Part shown: positions 53,021-62,715 of the stretch, one piece after another
How the letters are laid out: every line of letters begins with the position of its first letter
Numbering within the stretch: position 1 is the stretch's first letter
Assembly: GCA_964527215.1 (NCBI GenBank)
Contig: CAZGNZ010000006.1
Coordinates: 1-64,000 of the forward strand
DNA: 64,000 bases
Origin: CAZGNZ01 sp964527215
GTDB taxonomy: Bacteria > Fidelibacterota > Marinisomatia > SCGC-AAA003-L08 > JACNLC01
Direction of reading: 5' to 3'
The notes under the pieces: model-generated
The model's input: only the letters and a program-made list of their open reading frames with translations
The model's database searches: none
What the model was told of the DNA's origin: nothing
Program-made: the position numbers and the translations under genes

Positions 53021-54415
53021 TCAGGTTTTACGCTTCCAGATAGTCCCCTCCGGCGTATCTTCCAGTATGATATTTCTGGAATCCAGTTCATCCCGGATTT
53101 CATCAGCCCGAGCCCAGTTTTTGGATTTGCGTGCTTCAATTCGTTCCTGTATGAGCTTATCAATATCATCACTGATATCAGCTGATTCCCGAGGTTCAAT
53201 CACTGCCAGAATGCTGTCCAGTTTGTCCAGCGTTTCCGCAGCATCTGCAGCACCAGCGGCAGAAATCCGGTTTTCATCGAGAAGACTGAACATCTCGTTC
53301 ACCCACGTAAACATGATTCCCATAGCACCGGAGATATTCAAGTCCTCCCCAAGTGCAGCCAGGAATTCCTGCCAGACCCTGGCATTCCGTTTCGCGATTT
53401 CTTCTCCTGTATCAGAAGTTACCTGTGAAAGACGCCGCTTCAACTCCCTGAGACGGTTAATGCATTTCTGTGCATCCCGGACCTTGTCCAGTGTAAAATT
53501 GAGTTTCTGCCGGTAATGCGTGGACAGCAGCGACCAGCGCAGGGCTTCTGGGCTGAGTTCCCGATCAAGAAGTTCCCGCAAGGTGTAGAAATTACCAGCG
53601 GATTTACTCATCTTCTGTCCATCAACCAGCAAATGCTCGTTGTGAAGCCAGTAGTTCACAAATTTCTCTCCGGTCGCGCAGGTACTTTGGGCAATTTCAT
53701 TTTCGTGGTGCGGGAAAATATTGTCTACTCCGCCGCAGTGAATGTCAAAATGATTTCCCAGGTAATGCATTGACATGACAGAGCATTCAATATGCCAGCC
53801 GGGCCGCCCCCTTCCCCATGGTGAGTCCCAGTGAACGTCTCCTTCGGATTTTTTTGCACCTTTCCACAACGCAAAATCCCTGACTTCCTCCTTCTCATAC
53901 TCATCATTCAGAACTCGCTCACCCACGCGCAGTTCTTCGGGATTCAGATTGGCCAGCCGCCCGTAATCCTTGAATGCAGATACTTTGAAAAATACCGAAC
54001 CGTCATCGCTTTCGTATGCAAACCCGCGATCGATCAGCTTCTTTATTAAATTAATCATCTGCTCGATAAACTCTGTTGCTCTGGGATAATGATGGGCTGG
54101 CAGAATTCCCAGTGTCTTGACGTCTTCATGGAATTCATGAATATAGTGGTCCGTAAACGCTTTCAAGCTGAGTCCTTTTTCACCGGCGCGAAGGATGGTC
54201 TTGTCATCAATATCTGTAATATTCATGACATGTGTGACCGCATAGCCGGATGCTTCAATTACCCGCCGCAGCAGGTCTTCAAACATATATGCCCGAAAGT
54301 TTCCGATATGAGCATAGTCATATACGGTTGGGCCGCAGGTGTACATTGACACCTTGCCGGGTGACATTGCTGAAAATTCCTCTTCCCTGCGATTCAGTGT
54401 ATTGTAAAAAATCAT
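53021..54415 (-). CDS. cysS: Cysteinyl-tRNA synthetase
   Basis: A 464-residue class I aminoacyl-tRNA synthetase that charges tRNA-Cys. It has the zinc-ligand Cys27 in TCGPTVYDYAHIGN, the HIGN form of the HIGH motif at 36-39, the CGGVDNIFPHHENE zinc region and KMSKSAGN. Its start overlaps the ddl stop by four bases. Confidence 0.96.
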   Translation of the reverse strand: MIFYNTLNRREEEFSAMSPGKVSMYTCGPTVYDYAHIGNFRAYMFEDLLRRVIEASGYAVTHVMNITDIDDKTILRAGEKGLSLKAFTDHYIHEFHEDVKTLGILPAHHYPRATEFIEQMINLIKKLIDRGFAYESDDGSVFFKVSAFKDYGRLANLNPEELRVGERVLNDEYEKEEVRDFALWKGAKKSEGDVHWDSPWGRGRPGWHIECSVMSMHYLGNHFDIHCGGVDNIFPHHENEIAQSTCATGEKFVNYWLHNEHLLVDGQKMSKSAGNFYTLRELLDRELSPEALRWSLLSTHYRQKLNFTLDKVRDAQKCINRLRELKRRLSQVTSDTGEEIAKRNARVWQEFLAALGEDLNISGAMGIMFTWVNEMFSLLDENRISAAGAADAAETLDKLDSILAVIEPRESADISDDIDKLIQERIEARKSKNWARADEIRDELDSRNIILEDTPEGTIWKRKT

Positions 54416-55323
54416 TGTTCAGTCCTTGCTATTTTCAAAATGGAGTCAATTAACTCCGAATAATTTATCCCTTCTGCAGCGGCGGCTTTTGGCAGCAGAC
54501 TGGTTCCCGTCATCCCGGGCAGTGTATTTGCTTCCAGAAAATAGTATCTTCCACCGCTGTCCAGTCTGAAATCAATTCTTGAATAATGACGACATCGCAG
54601 TGATTTATGAATCCGGACCGCTGCTTCCTGAATCTGCTGGGTAAGATGCGGTTCCAGCTGTGCGGGACAGATATATTCACTCATTCCGGGTGTATATTTG
54701 CAGTCAAAGTCGTAGTGATCATGCTTGGGCTGAATTTCAACAATCGGCAATGCCCTGTTCCCAAGTATTCCAACTGTCAGTTCCCTGCCGGCAATGTATT
54801 GTTCCACCAGGATAGGCCCAGGATACCGGTCTGCCAGCTCCAGGGCTTCCGTCAACCGGTTCTCATGTTCCACAATCGTCAGTCCTACAGTTGAACCTTC
54901 CGCATTGGGTTTGACCACCACCGGACCTGAAAAATACCGCATCAGTTCAGCCGGTGGTTTTTCTTTCGGATTATTCAGGGTCACCCAGTCCGGTGTATTT
55001 TCGCCAAGTTTTCGAACCAGATCTTTGGATCCGGCTTTATCCATGGCCAGCAGAGAGCTTTCGGGACCGGATCCAGTGTAGCGAATCTGATGTTGATCCA
55101 GGATTTTCTGAACTGTCCCGTTTTCTCCGTCTCCGCCATGCAGCCCAATAAAAACCATGTCGCATCCGCGCAGGACGGGAATCAGGTCTTCAGCCGATCC
55201 CTTATTCCAGTAAATTTTTTCAATATTGTGGCGACCTGAAACAGCTTCCGCCACGGCGTCTCCCGTCATCAGGGAAATTTCCCGTTCAGACGATAATCCG
55301 CCCAGGAGCAGCTTAACATTCAT
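54412..55323 (-). CDS. ddl: D-alanine--D-alanine ligase
   Basis: A 303-residue cytoplasmic ATP-grasp enzyme that makes D-Ala-D-Ala for peptidoglycan. It has the GLHGGDGENG loop, the NAEGSTVGL segment, EQYIAGRELTVG, and the metal-binding end LEANTLPGMT. It overlaps the upstream flippase-like gene by 11 bp and cysS by 4 bp. Confidence 0.95.
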   Translation of the reverse strand: MNVKLLLGGLSSEREISLMTGDAVAEAVSGRHNIEKIYWNKGSAEDLIPVLRGCDMVFIGLHGGDGENGTVQKILDQHQIRYTGSGPESSLLAMDKAGSKDLVRKLGENTPDWVTLNNPKEKPPAELMRYFSGPVVVKPNAEGSTVGLTIVEHENRLTEALELADRYPGPILVEQYIAGRELTVGILGNRALPIVEIQPKHDHYDFDCKYTPGMSEYICPAQLEPHLTQQIQEAAVRIHKSLRCRHYSRIDFRLDSGGRYYFLEANTLPGMTGTSLLPKAAAAEGINYSELIDSILKIARTEQ

Positions 55324-56305
55324 TATGACTTACCTGTTTTTCCGCCAGGTGCGATATCGCCCCGGCACTGAACTGGCTCTGAAAGAAATACCAGGATCCA
55401 AGCACGATGAAGAGCAGATAACTGTGAGCATGCAGAACCACTGCAAAATTAATGGCTTCCGCAGCGGTATAACCTCCTATCAGGGTCACCAGTATGTATT
55501 TTACAGCAGCATGATATGTCCCGATGGTGCCGGGTGCTGACGGAATGGCGTATGCCAGTGAGGACAATACGATAAGAAGCAGGCTCTGTGTCAAATCCAG
55601 ATTCATATTCATCGCTTCTGAAATGATCAAAACATTCGCCCAGTAACAAATCCACAGCGCAAATGTGATGAAAATCGTCTGCCGTTTATACTTTCCGTTC
55701 AGGGCCGCAAAACTTGAAAAAAACTTCCGGGCAATGGCGATCAGTTTGTGGCTGCTGTCAGATTTGCTCAGTCGGACCAGGACCGCCGCCAGAATTATAC
55801 ATCCGACAACAATCACCAGAATACCGATGCGGAGTTTGGACTGGATATCCGGATTCAGCGGATACACCAGAATCAGCAGAACGGACAACGCCATGAGTCC
55901 GATGGTATCCAGAAGCCGCTCCAATACGATGGAGCCGAGTACTACGGTACCGGAAATTTTCTCCTGTTTGGTGACCAGGTAAGAACGAAGCAGTTCACCC
56001 ATTCTCAGCGGAAGTATGCTGTTTCCCCAGTAACCGATAATTTCCGCCTTGAACAGCACACCGGAAGCAATCGTTTTTTCATGGGTCAGCAGATATTTCC
56101 ACCGTACAGACCGAATCCAGGTGGCAAAAATCTGGTTCAGGACAGCAGCTCCAAACAGGAAATAGTTTACATGTGCCAGTGCAGAGGTGAACTCTGAAAA
56201 ATTAAAATCATGAAAAGCCAGCCAGATTCCTCCTGCACTGAGAAGAAAACCGGCAATAACCTTTGGATTGAGAAACAATGACCAGAGTTTATTTTTTACG
56301 GCCAT
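55313..56305 (-). CDS. Flippase-like (UPF0104/LPG synthase TM domain) membrane protein
   Basis: A 330-residue protein with about eight hydrophobic segments, matching the lysylphosphatidylglycerol-synthase transmembrane domain family without its catalytic domain. Recognisable pieces are the GYWGNSILPLRMGELLRSYL loop and the late SAPGTIGTYHAAVKY segment. Such proteins are thought to move or bind lipid-linked molecules; no substrate is known. One-base overlap with the LolA-like gene upstream and 11 bp with ddl. Confidence 0.82.
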   Translation of the reverse strand: MAVKNKLWSLFLNPKVIAGFLLSAGGIWLAFHDFNFSEFTSALAHVNYFLFGAAVLNQIFATWIRSVRWKYLLTHEKTIASGVLFKAEIIGYWGNSILPLRMGELLRSYLVTKQEKISGTVVLGSIVLERLLDTIGLMALSVLLILVYPLNPDIQSKLRIGILVIVVGCIILAAVLVRLSKSDSSHKLIAIARKFFSSFAALNGKYKRQTIFITFALWICYWANVLIISEAMNMNLDLTQSLLLIVLSSLAYAIPSAPGTIGTYHAAVKYILVTLIGGYTAAEAINFAVVLHAHSYLLFIVLGSWYFFQSQFSAGAISHLAEKQVSHNEC

Positions 56306-56907
56306 TACTCCGTTCTCAAATCGAAGAAAAATAACTGATCTGCTGGAATAAGAAACGAGTTTTTCGGGATATCTTCAGGGGGTATCTTAAAAACCCTGAT
56401 GTCCTCAATCTTCCGGCTGGTCTGGGCATCAATGACGGTCATGGCTTCCAGTTCAAACTCGGGACTGAAAATCATCTGTAATTCCACAGCGGAATCGGGA
56501 AACCGAACGTGATATGCGGATTCTGAAATCGAATCTATCAGAAGTTCTTTCTTGATATGTTCCGCGTCAACCCAGTACAGCACGGTATTTTGAAACGATG
56601 TATCCGGATCCTGCCAGAAAAGCTGATTCGTTCGGGAGTCGAACGTCTGCCAGATACTGCCGTCTGATGCAATCGTTTTCGCTCCGAGTTCCAGTCTGAA
56701 CTTCTCTCCAAAAATCAGAAGTGAGCCCCGGTCGCTGTTCCTGTCCAATTCTGAGTTACCTTCGGTTCTGAACTCAATCCTGACAGCCTGACTATCCAGG
56801 TCGGATAATTTTTCATCCACCCAGTTTTCAAAAGCATTTTGATCCGGTGGATTCCCAAATCCTGCTGAAGCTGCCAAACCGATTGCCAAAAGGAGTATTC
56901 TGTTCAT
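56305..56907 (-). CDS. LolA-like outer-membrane lipoprotein carrier
   Basis: A 200-residue exported protein with a signal peptide (about 1-18) and a LolA/LolB-like fold: GSLLIFGEKFRLELGAKTIASDG is the typical strand pair, followed by WQTFDSRTNQLFW. LolA carries lipoproteins across the periplasm. Its position directly after ftsK, with a one-base TAATG overlap, is the common lolA position and supports the call, although sequence similarity in this family is weak. Confidence 0.8.
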   Translation of the reverse strand: MNRILLLAIGLAASAGFGNPPDQNAFENWVDEKLSDLDSQAVRIEFRTEGNSELDRNSDRGSLLIFGEKFRLELGAKTIASDGSIWQTFDSRTNQLFWQDPDTSFQNTVLYWVDAEHIKKELLIDSISESAYHVRFPDSAVELQMIFSPEFELEAMTVIDAQTSRKIEDIRVFKIPPEDIPKNSFLIPADQLFFFDLRTE

Positions 56908-59285
56908 TAATCCTGTACCAGTGTATCCAGATAAGTTTCGTCAACGAGTACTTCCCTGGCTTTGCTGCCGCTGTGACCGGCCACCACACCCAGCCGCTCC
57001 AGTGCGTCTATCAGCCGTCCGGCACGGCTGTAGCCAATTCGAAACCGTCGCTGCAGGAGTGATACAGAAGCCTGACCATACTGGATCACCAGTCGCGCTG
57101 CATCCATCAGCAGTTCATCCTGATCTTCATCCAGAATGAATTCATCTTCCATGCCGGTTTCACGAACATCCGGAAGCATGATTTCGTCAGGTTTTGGCTG
57201 CTTCTTGATATGTTCCATTACGGTCTCCAGCTCTTCCAGAGAAACATAGGCATTGTGGAGACGGATTGGCTCTGAAGCATCCGGAGGTACAAAAAGCATA
57301 TCCCCCCGCCCCAGGAGTTTCTCGGCCCCCTGCATATCAATAATGGTGCGGGAGTCCACTTTCTGGGTGACCTGGAAGGCAATTCTGGCAGGGAAATTGG
57401 CCTTTATCAATCCGGTAATCACATCCACCGAAGGCCGCTGAGTGGCCACCACCAGATGAATCCCCACGGCTCTTGCCATTTGGGCCAGACGTGTTATGGG
57501 TTCTTCCACGTCCTTTCCTGCCGTAATCATCAAGTCTGCCAGCTCATCAATCACCACTACAATATAAGGGATGTTTTCATACTCCGGATTCCCGGCATAC
57601 TTGCCGTGGTACTCTCCGATATTCCGGACGGTGTTATTGGCGAAAAGCGTATAGCGCCGTTCCATTTCCACAAGCGCTGAATTCAGTATGCTGACGGCGT
57701 TATCCGGCGTGGTCATGACATATTCATCCAGGGCAGGAGACGTCACCAGATGATATCCAACCAGAGCCTTGTATGAAAACAGTTCCAGTTTCTTTGGATC
57801 CACCATGATGAACTTCACTTCCTCCGGCTTTGCCTTATACAGAATGGACATGATCAGTGTGTTGATACAGACCGATTTACCCGATCCCGTTGCCCCGGCA
57901 ATCAGCAGATGAGGCATTTTCGCCAGATCCGTCACAAAGGCATCCCCCGAGGTAGTTTTCCCGATGGCGATGGTCAGCTTTGATTTGCTTTCTATATATT
58001 TGTGAGAATTAACAATGGTTCGCAGATACACAATGGCGGGATTTGGATTCGGCAGCTCAATTCCAACAGTTTTTTTACCGGGAATGGGAGCGATCACCCG
58101 AATACGCTGTGCTTTCATGATTCGAGCCAGATCATCAGATAGATTGGTAAACTTGCTGACTCGAACACCTTCGTCCGGTTCAATTTCAAACAGCGTAATC
58201 ACCGGGCCGGGAGAAATTCTTACCACATTGCCGATGACATTGAAGGTTTTAAGCGCATGTTCCAGCTGATCGGCCTTTTCCTTCAGTATATCATCTGAGA
58301 CGGTATGCACTATTTCAGGGGGATTTTCAAGCAGTTCAATACTCGGCAGGCGGTATCTCCGGAATCCCCGGTGTCCCTCTGTTTTATCCAGATTCCCTTC
58401 CTCTACCTCATCCATATCCTCAATTTCAATCGTCTCATGCAAATCCGTTTCCGGGGGAGCGTCAGGGCCGGGTTCATCCAGTTCCTGCGTTTCCCGGCTC
58501 TCCTCCTGTTCCGATGCCGTCAAGACCGGTTTTGCATCCAGCTCAGCAGGACCCGTCTGTTCCGCTCCGGAACGCTGTGCAGGTTCATTATTGGATTCCG
58601 AGACGATTTCCAGCTTTTTATCATGCGTATCAGGTGTATCCGGTTCTGTTGACTCTCTTTTTTTCCTCTTCTTCCGCTCAGCCCTTTTTTCCTGGCGGAT
58701 AACCCACCAATCACGGAACCGGTTAATCAGTTTTTCAAACGCAGTACAGAGATGATCATAAATGGACCACTTGAAATAGGTTGACAGAAGCAGAATGATA
58801 AATACCAGGCTGATGGACGTTAAACCGAAGAGTCCGGTGAACTCGTACAGAAATTGCCCGGTCGTTCCGCCCACAACACCTGCACCGGAAAACGAGTAGT
58901 ATTCACTGGAGATAATAAACTGCGGAATACTGAACAATACACCGATCCAGTATCCAAATCCCAGCAGGTACAGGCAGTGACGCACCAGCGTACTGAGTTT
59001 TTTCCCTGCAAAAATCCAGTACCCCAGCAGCATCAATATCACTGGGAAAACGGATGCACCCCATCCTATTGTCATTTTGATCAGATAGTGGGATACATAT
59101 ACTCCGAAAATCCCCATGAAATTGCGTGTGGCAATGTCGGGTGCAAGGGTGGGTTCTTCAGCGGGATTGTATGAAACCAGGCTGAGCAGGGTCAGTACAG
59201 CCAGCAGAATCAGCAGAATACCGATAACTTCCCGGCGGTGTTTTGCCAGCATGACTGGTCTTTTTTTCTTTTTTTTTGCAGCCAC
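56907..59285 (-). CDS. ftsK: DNA translocase FtsK/SpoIIIE
   Basis: A 792-residue septal DNA pump for chromosome segregation. Four or more membrane segments lie in residues 20-175. An acidic, Pro/Glu-rich linker follows (about 200-305), then the motor domain with Walker A GATGSGKS (464-471) and Walker B VVVIDELADLM, and a C-terminal gamma winged helix (about 725-792) that reads polar DNA sequences. The start is GTG. The linker is short compared with E. coli FtsK. Confidence 0.95.
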   Translation of the reverse strand: MAAKKKKKRPVMLAKHRREVIGILLILLAVLTLLSLVSYNPAEEPTLAPDIATRNFMGIFGVYVSHYLIKMTIGWGASVFPVILMLLGYWIFAGKKLSTLVRHCLYLLGFGYWIGVLFSIPQFIISSEYYSFSGAGVVGGTTGQFLYEFTGLFGLTSISLVFIILLLSTYFKWSIYDHLCTAFEKLINRFRDWWVIRQEKRAERKKRKKRESTEPDTPDTHDKKLEIVSESNNEPAQRSGAEQTGPAELDAKPVLTASEQEESRETQELDEPGPDAPPETDLHETIEIEDMDEVEEGNLDKTEGHRGFRRYRLPSIELLENPPEIVHTVSDDILKEKADQLEHALKTFNVIGNVVRISPGPVITLFEIEPDEGVRVSKFTNLSDDLARIMKAQRIRVIAPIPGKKTVGIELPNPNPAIVYLRTIVNSHKYIESKSKLTIAIGKTTSGDAFVTDLAKMPHLLIAGATGSGKSVCINTLIMSILYKAKPEEVKFIMVDPKKLELFSYKALVGYHLVTSPALDEYVMTTPDNAVSILNSALVEMERRYTLFANNTVRNIGEYHGKYAGNPEYENIPYIVVVIDELADLMITAGKDVEEPITRLAQMARAVGIHLVVATQRPSVDVITGLIKANFPARIAFQVTQKVDSRTIIDMQGAEKLLGRGDMLFVPPDASEPIRLHNAYVSLEELETVMEHIKKQPKPDEIMLPDVRETGMEDEFILDEDQDELLMDAARLVIQYGQASVSLLQRRFRIGYSRAGRLIDALERLGVVAGHSGSKAREVLVDETYLDTLVQD

Positions 59286-59360
59286 TGTTTCCGGTTGTTA
59301 CAGGTTATCGGATAGAGATTCAGTCCGAATGCCAATCAAAAAAATTATCTGATCAGATGA

Positions 59361-60452
59361 TCAGTCCATGAGGGATGTATTTTTAACAAACGGCGGTTTG
59401 ACAATCAGGGCTCCTACCGGTTTGTTCCGGATGATGATATCGATCTCCTGCCCTGATTTGTGCAGCCCCAGTTTGACAAATCCAATACCAATACCCTTGT
59501 CCAGAGACGGAGACTGGGTACCGCTGGTCACAAACCCCACCTGTTCTCCATTCACCTGGATTTCATAACCGTGGCGCGGAATTCCGCGGTCGGTCATTTC
59601 AAAGGTGATAAGACGACGGGCAGGTTTTTCTTTTTTCACATTGACAAGAATATCCTTGGCGATAAAGTCTTCTTTGTCCAATGCGGTAATCCAGCCCAGG
59701 CCGGCTTCTATGGGATTAGTGCTTTTGTCGATATCGTTGCCATACAGCGCATACTTCATTTCCATTCTCAGGATATCGCGGGAAGCCAGGCCGGCCGGCT
59801 TCACCTGTCCGGTTTCAGTAAGCGCGTCCCAGATGTCCTGTGCAGCTTCATGACTGCCGTATATCTCGAATCCCAGCTCTCCGGTATATCCGGTTCGGCT
59901 GAGCATAACGGGGTGACCGGCAATGACCGCATCTGCGCAGGAATAAAATTTCATGGTCAGGTCTGCATCCGTCAGCTTTGACAGAACTGAACGAGTCTTC
60001 GGACCCTGCACGGCAATCAGCGAATAATCTTCGGATTTATTCTGAAGGGTCAGCCCATCGGTTGCGTGATCTTTCAGCCATCTGAAATCCTTGTCGATGT
60101 TTGATGCGTTCACCACCATAAAGTAGCCGTCATCCCGACGGTACAGGATCAGGTCGTCAACAATTCCTCCGTCCGGGTAGCACATGGCTGAATACTGGGC
60201 GTCGTTCACTTCCAGCTTTGCAACGTCATTCACGGTCATTTTCTGCAGAAACGCCAATGCTTCCGGACCCTGTATGATGAACTCACCCATGTGAGAGACA
60301 TCAAAAATCCCGACTGATTCCCGAACCGCTTTCTGTTCCGCCTTTATTCCATCGGCATAATTAATGGGCATATTATATCCGCAGAAAGGCACCATTTTGG
60401 CGCCTGCGGCAATATGTCTGTCAAACAATGATGTTTTTTTAATTTCAGTCAT
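59361..60452 (-). CDS. gcvT: Aminomethyltransferase (glycine cleavage T protein)
   Basis: A 363-residue cytoplasmic enzyme that transfers the methylene group from the aminomethyl-lipoyl H protein to tetrahydrofolate. It has GIFDVSHMGEF at the folate site, GIVDDLILYRR, and the RTGYTGELGFEIY segment. Four-base overlap with ruvA. gcvH and gcvP are not in the window. Confidence 0.95.
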   Translation of the reverse strand: MTEIKKTSLFDRHIAAGAKMVPFCGYNMPINYADGIKAEQKAVRESVGIFDVSHMGEFIIQGPEALAFLQKMTVNDVAKLEVNDAQYSAMCYPDGGIVDDLILYRRDDGYFMVVNASNIDKDFRWLKDHATDGLTLQNKSEDYSLIAVQGPKTRSVLSKLTDADLTMKFYSCADAVIAGHPVMLSRTGYTGELGFEIYGSHEAAQDIWDALTETGQVKPAGLASRDILRMEMKYALYGNDIDKSTNPIEAGLGWITALDKEDFIAKDILVNVKKEKPARRLITFEMTDRGIPRHGYEIQVNGEQVGFVTSGTQSPSLDKGIGIGFVKLGLHKSGQEIDIIIRNKPVGALIVKPPFVKNTSLMD

Positions 60453-61042
60453 CTTAATTTTCCCAATGCTGTTTTAATTATCTGCTGCAGTTCCAAATCC
60501 GGTGTTTCCTTCACAACGGTCCGGACTGCATTCTGAGCTTCATTATTCCTGTACCCCAATGCCTTCAATGCATCTACCGCTTCCCTGGCTGCAGAATCGG
60601 TAATTGCCTGATCCTCAAGCGGGAGATCATTTTCGGACAATTTCACAAATTTATCTTTCAGTTCGACAATAATCCGTCGGGCGGTTTTGGGTCCGATGCC
60701 CGGCAGTGCTGTCAGCATCCCCACCTCACCAGCCACAATCCGGTTCCGGAATTCTTCGGGGGTCACTGCTGAGAGCAGCTGTATGGCGGTTTTTGGTCCG
60801 ATACCGGAAACGCCAATCAGCAGCAGGAACATACTTCGTTCGCTGATCTGTTCAAACGCATATAATTCCTGACTGCTGTCCGTAACATGAAAATGAGTGT
60901 GCAGAAACACCGTTTGGCCCAATGCAGGAAGGGTATCAAACGTATTGGCCGTAATTCGGCAGAGGTATCCCAATCCGCCGACATCGATAATGATCTGATC
61001 CGGAAGCTTATGCTTCAGTATGCCGGTGATGGTTACGATCAT
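60449..61042 (-). CDS. ruvA: Holliday junction DNA helicase subunit RuvA
   Basis: A 197-residue junction-binding protein. It has an N-terminal OB fold, two helix-hairpin-helix motifs (LIGVSGIGPKTAIQLL and LTALPGIGPKTARRII) and a C-terminal RuvB-contact domain with ALKALGYRNNEAQ. ruvC lies 29 bp upstream; ruvB is not in the window. Confidence 0.96.
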   Translation of the reverse strand: MIVTITGILKHKLPDQIIIDVGGLGYLCRITANTFDTLPALGQTVFLHTHFHVTDSSQELYAFEQISERSMFLLLIGVSGIGPKTAIQLLSAVTPEEFRNRIVAGEVGMLTALPGIGPKTARRIIVELKDKFVKLSENDLPLEDQAITDSAAREAVDALKALGYRNNEAQNAVRTVVKETPDLELQQIIKTALGKLR

Positions 61043-61071
61043 ATGTGTTACTGGAATTTCATTTAAACAGA

Positions 61072-61554
61072 TTACAAATCTTCATACCGGAACTGCTGTT
61101 CATGGCACAGTGCAATTGCCAGTGCATCGGTGGCATCCGCCGGAATATTGTTCCCTGATATTTTTAATCGGCTGCACACCATGAACTGCACCTGGTCCTT
61201 ATGCGCATTGCCGTTTCCGGTGAGAGACTGCTTCACTTTTCGGGGCGAATATTCCCGTATGGGGATATCCAGCTCCGCGCCCGCCAGCAGTACAGCCCCA
61301 CGGGCCTGTCCAAGTCCCAGAAGCGACCGGACATTTTTTCCGTAAAAAACATCTTCCACTGCCAAAATAGATGGATTGCTCTGTCGGATGATATCCTTCA
61401 CATCCTGATAAATGGATAACAGACGCAGCGGAAGTGAATCCTTTCGGTGTGGTTTTATAATTCCAAAATCAACCAGATCCACCTGATTGTTGCGAACCCG
61501 GACAACGCCAAATCCGGTTTGCGTTAATCCCGGATCAATGCCCAGTATTTTCAT
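61072..61554 (-). CDS. ruvC: Holliday junction resolvase RuvC
   Basis: A 160-residue endonuclease of the RNase H fold. The four catalytic acids are visible: Asp7 (GIDPGL), Glu67 (AVEDVFY), Asp140 and Asp143 (DATDALAIALCH). Confidence 0.96.
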   Translation of the reverse strand: MKILGIDPGLTQTGFGVVRVRNNQVDLVDFGIIKPHRKDSLPLRLLSIYQDVKDIIRQSNPSILAVEDVFYGKNVRSLLGLGQARGAVLLAGAELDIPIREYSPRKVKQSLTGNGNAHKDQVQFMVCSRLKISGNNIPADATDALAIALCHEQQFRYEDL

Positions 61555-61647
61555 TTCCAGGTCTTGTTATTAAGGTGTGGGTGTTCATTTTTCTCCATCA
61601 CCTGTTCGTATCATCTGACGAGAGAAATTCAGAAAGTTTGCACTGTC

Positions 61648-61758
61648 AGTCAGGAGACGAATTAAAAATCCCCCAACTGGCGAATTCAAGTCTCTTCGCA
61701 AGCCTTGAATAATCAACCAGCTCTGCCATCTCATTTCGAAGCATCATGAAATATCCGG
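61648..61758. mobile_element. Degenerate MITE-like family 1 remnant (M1-D)
   Basis: The right 30 bases (CATCTCATTTCGAAG...ATATCCGG) match the end of the M1 elements, and TCAGGAGACG near 61649 matches an internal M1 segment. The left end is missing or too diverged. The outer end, CCGG, stops immediately before the yebC stop codon. Confidence 0.5.
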
Positions 61759-62505
61759 CTAAACATCTGCCAGATCGGCCTCATCAAAGTCGACGTTGGA
61801 ATAGACTTTTTGAATATCTTCATTATCTTCCAGAGCTTCCAGCAGCCGGATTACCTGAGCGGCCACATTTCCGTCCACCTTGACAGTATTGGTTGGATCC
61901 AGGTTCAGCTGACCGGATTCAATATCGTACCCAGCTTCTTCCAAACCCGTGCTGACCGCACCAAATTCTTCCGGTGCCGTTGTGATTTCGTACATTTCAG
62001 CATCGTCACTGCTGAAATCTTCAGCACCGAGATCCAATGCCAGTTCAAGCAGTTCTTCCTCGCCGGCATTGGCTTTTGCAATATTAATGGTGCCTTTTTT
62101 TTCGAACATCCAGTTCACGCAGCCCGCTTCTCCAAGGTTTCCGTTGTTTTTCGTCATAATATGCCGGATTTCCGGGATGGTGCGATTCTTATTGTCGGTC
62201 ATCACTTCCATCATGATGGCGACACCGCCGGGACCATATCCTTCGTAAACAAAATCTTCGTATCGCTGTCCGGGCAGATCACCAGTTCCTTTTTTAATGG
62301 CCTTCTCGATATTGGCCGCCGGCATATTGGCCCCTTTTGCATTCTTTACGGCAAGCCGCAGAGCCGGGTTCATGGTGATATCTCCCCCTCCCATTCTGGC
62401 TGCGACGGTAATTTCCTTGGAAAGTCTCGTAAAGACCGCACCGCGTTTGGCATCCGTGGCGGCTTTTTTTCGTTTTATGGTGGCCCATTTACTGTGTCCA
62501 GACAT
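61759..62505 (-). CDS. yebC: YebC/PmpR family protein
   Basis: A 248-residue protein of the YebC family, known as transcriptional regulators and more recently linked to translation of proline stretches. It has the GHSKWATIKRKKAATDAKRG start, the GGDITMNPALRLAV segment and NNGNLGEAGCVNWMF. AAGGGA lies before the ATG. yebC next to ruvC-ruvA is a conserved arrangement. Confidence 0.94.
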   Translation of the reverse strand: MSGHSKWATIKRKKAATDAKRGAVFTRLSKEITVAARMGGGDITMNPALRLAVKNAKGANMPAANIEKAIKKGTGDLPGQRYEDFVYEGYGPGGVAIMMEVMTDNKNRTIPEIRHIMTKNNGNLGEAGCVNWMFEKKGTINIAKANAGEEELLELALDLGAEDFSSDDAEMYEITTAPEEFGAVSTGLEEAGYDIESGQLNLDPTNTVKVDGNVAAQVIRLLEALEDNEDIQKVYSNVDFDEADLADV

Positions 62506-62715
62506 GATTTCCCTTAATTTTATTCAAAATACAGATGTCAAATTTAGCAGTTTTCCATGTCTAATTCTAGTGGGTAAGTCAGTCGCGGCAAGCAGATACA
62601 TTGCGGTCTGGGAATTGAATACACTGATTGGTTATTCAGATGGCGCTGACATTTGTCTGAGACTGTTTGATGCGTTTATGCACAACTTCGGTTGTTGACC
62701 GAATGAACACACTAA

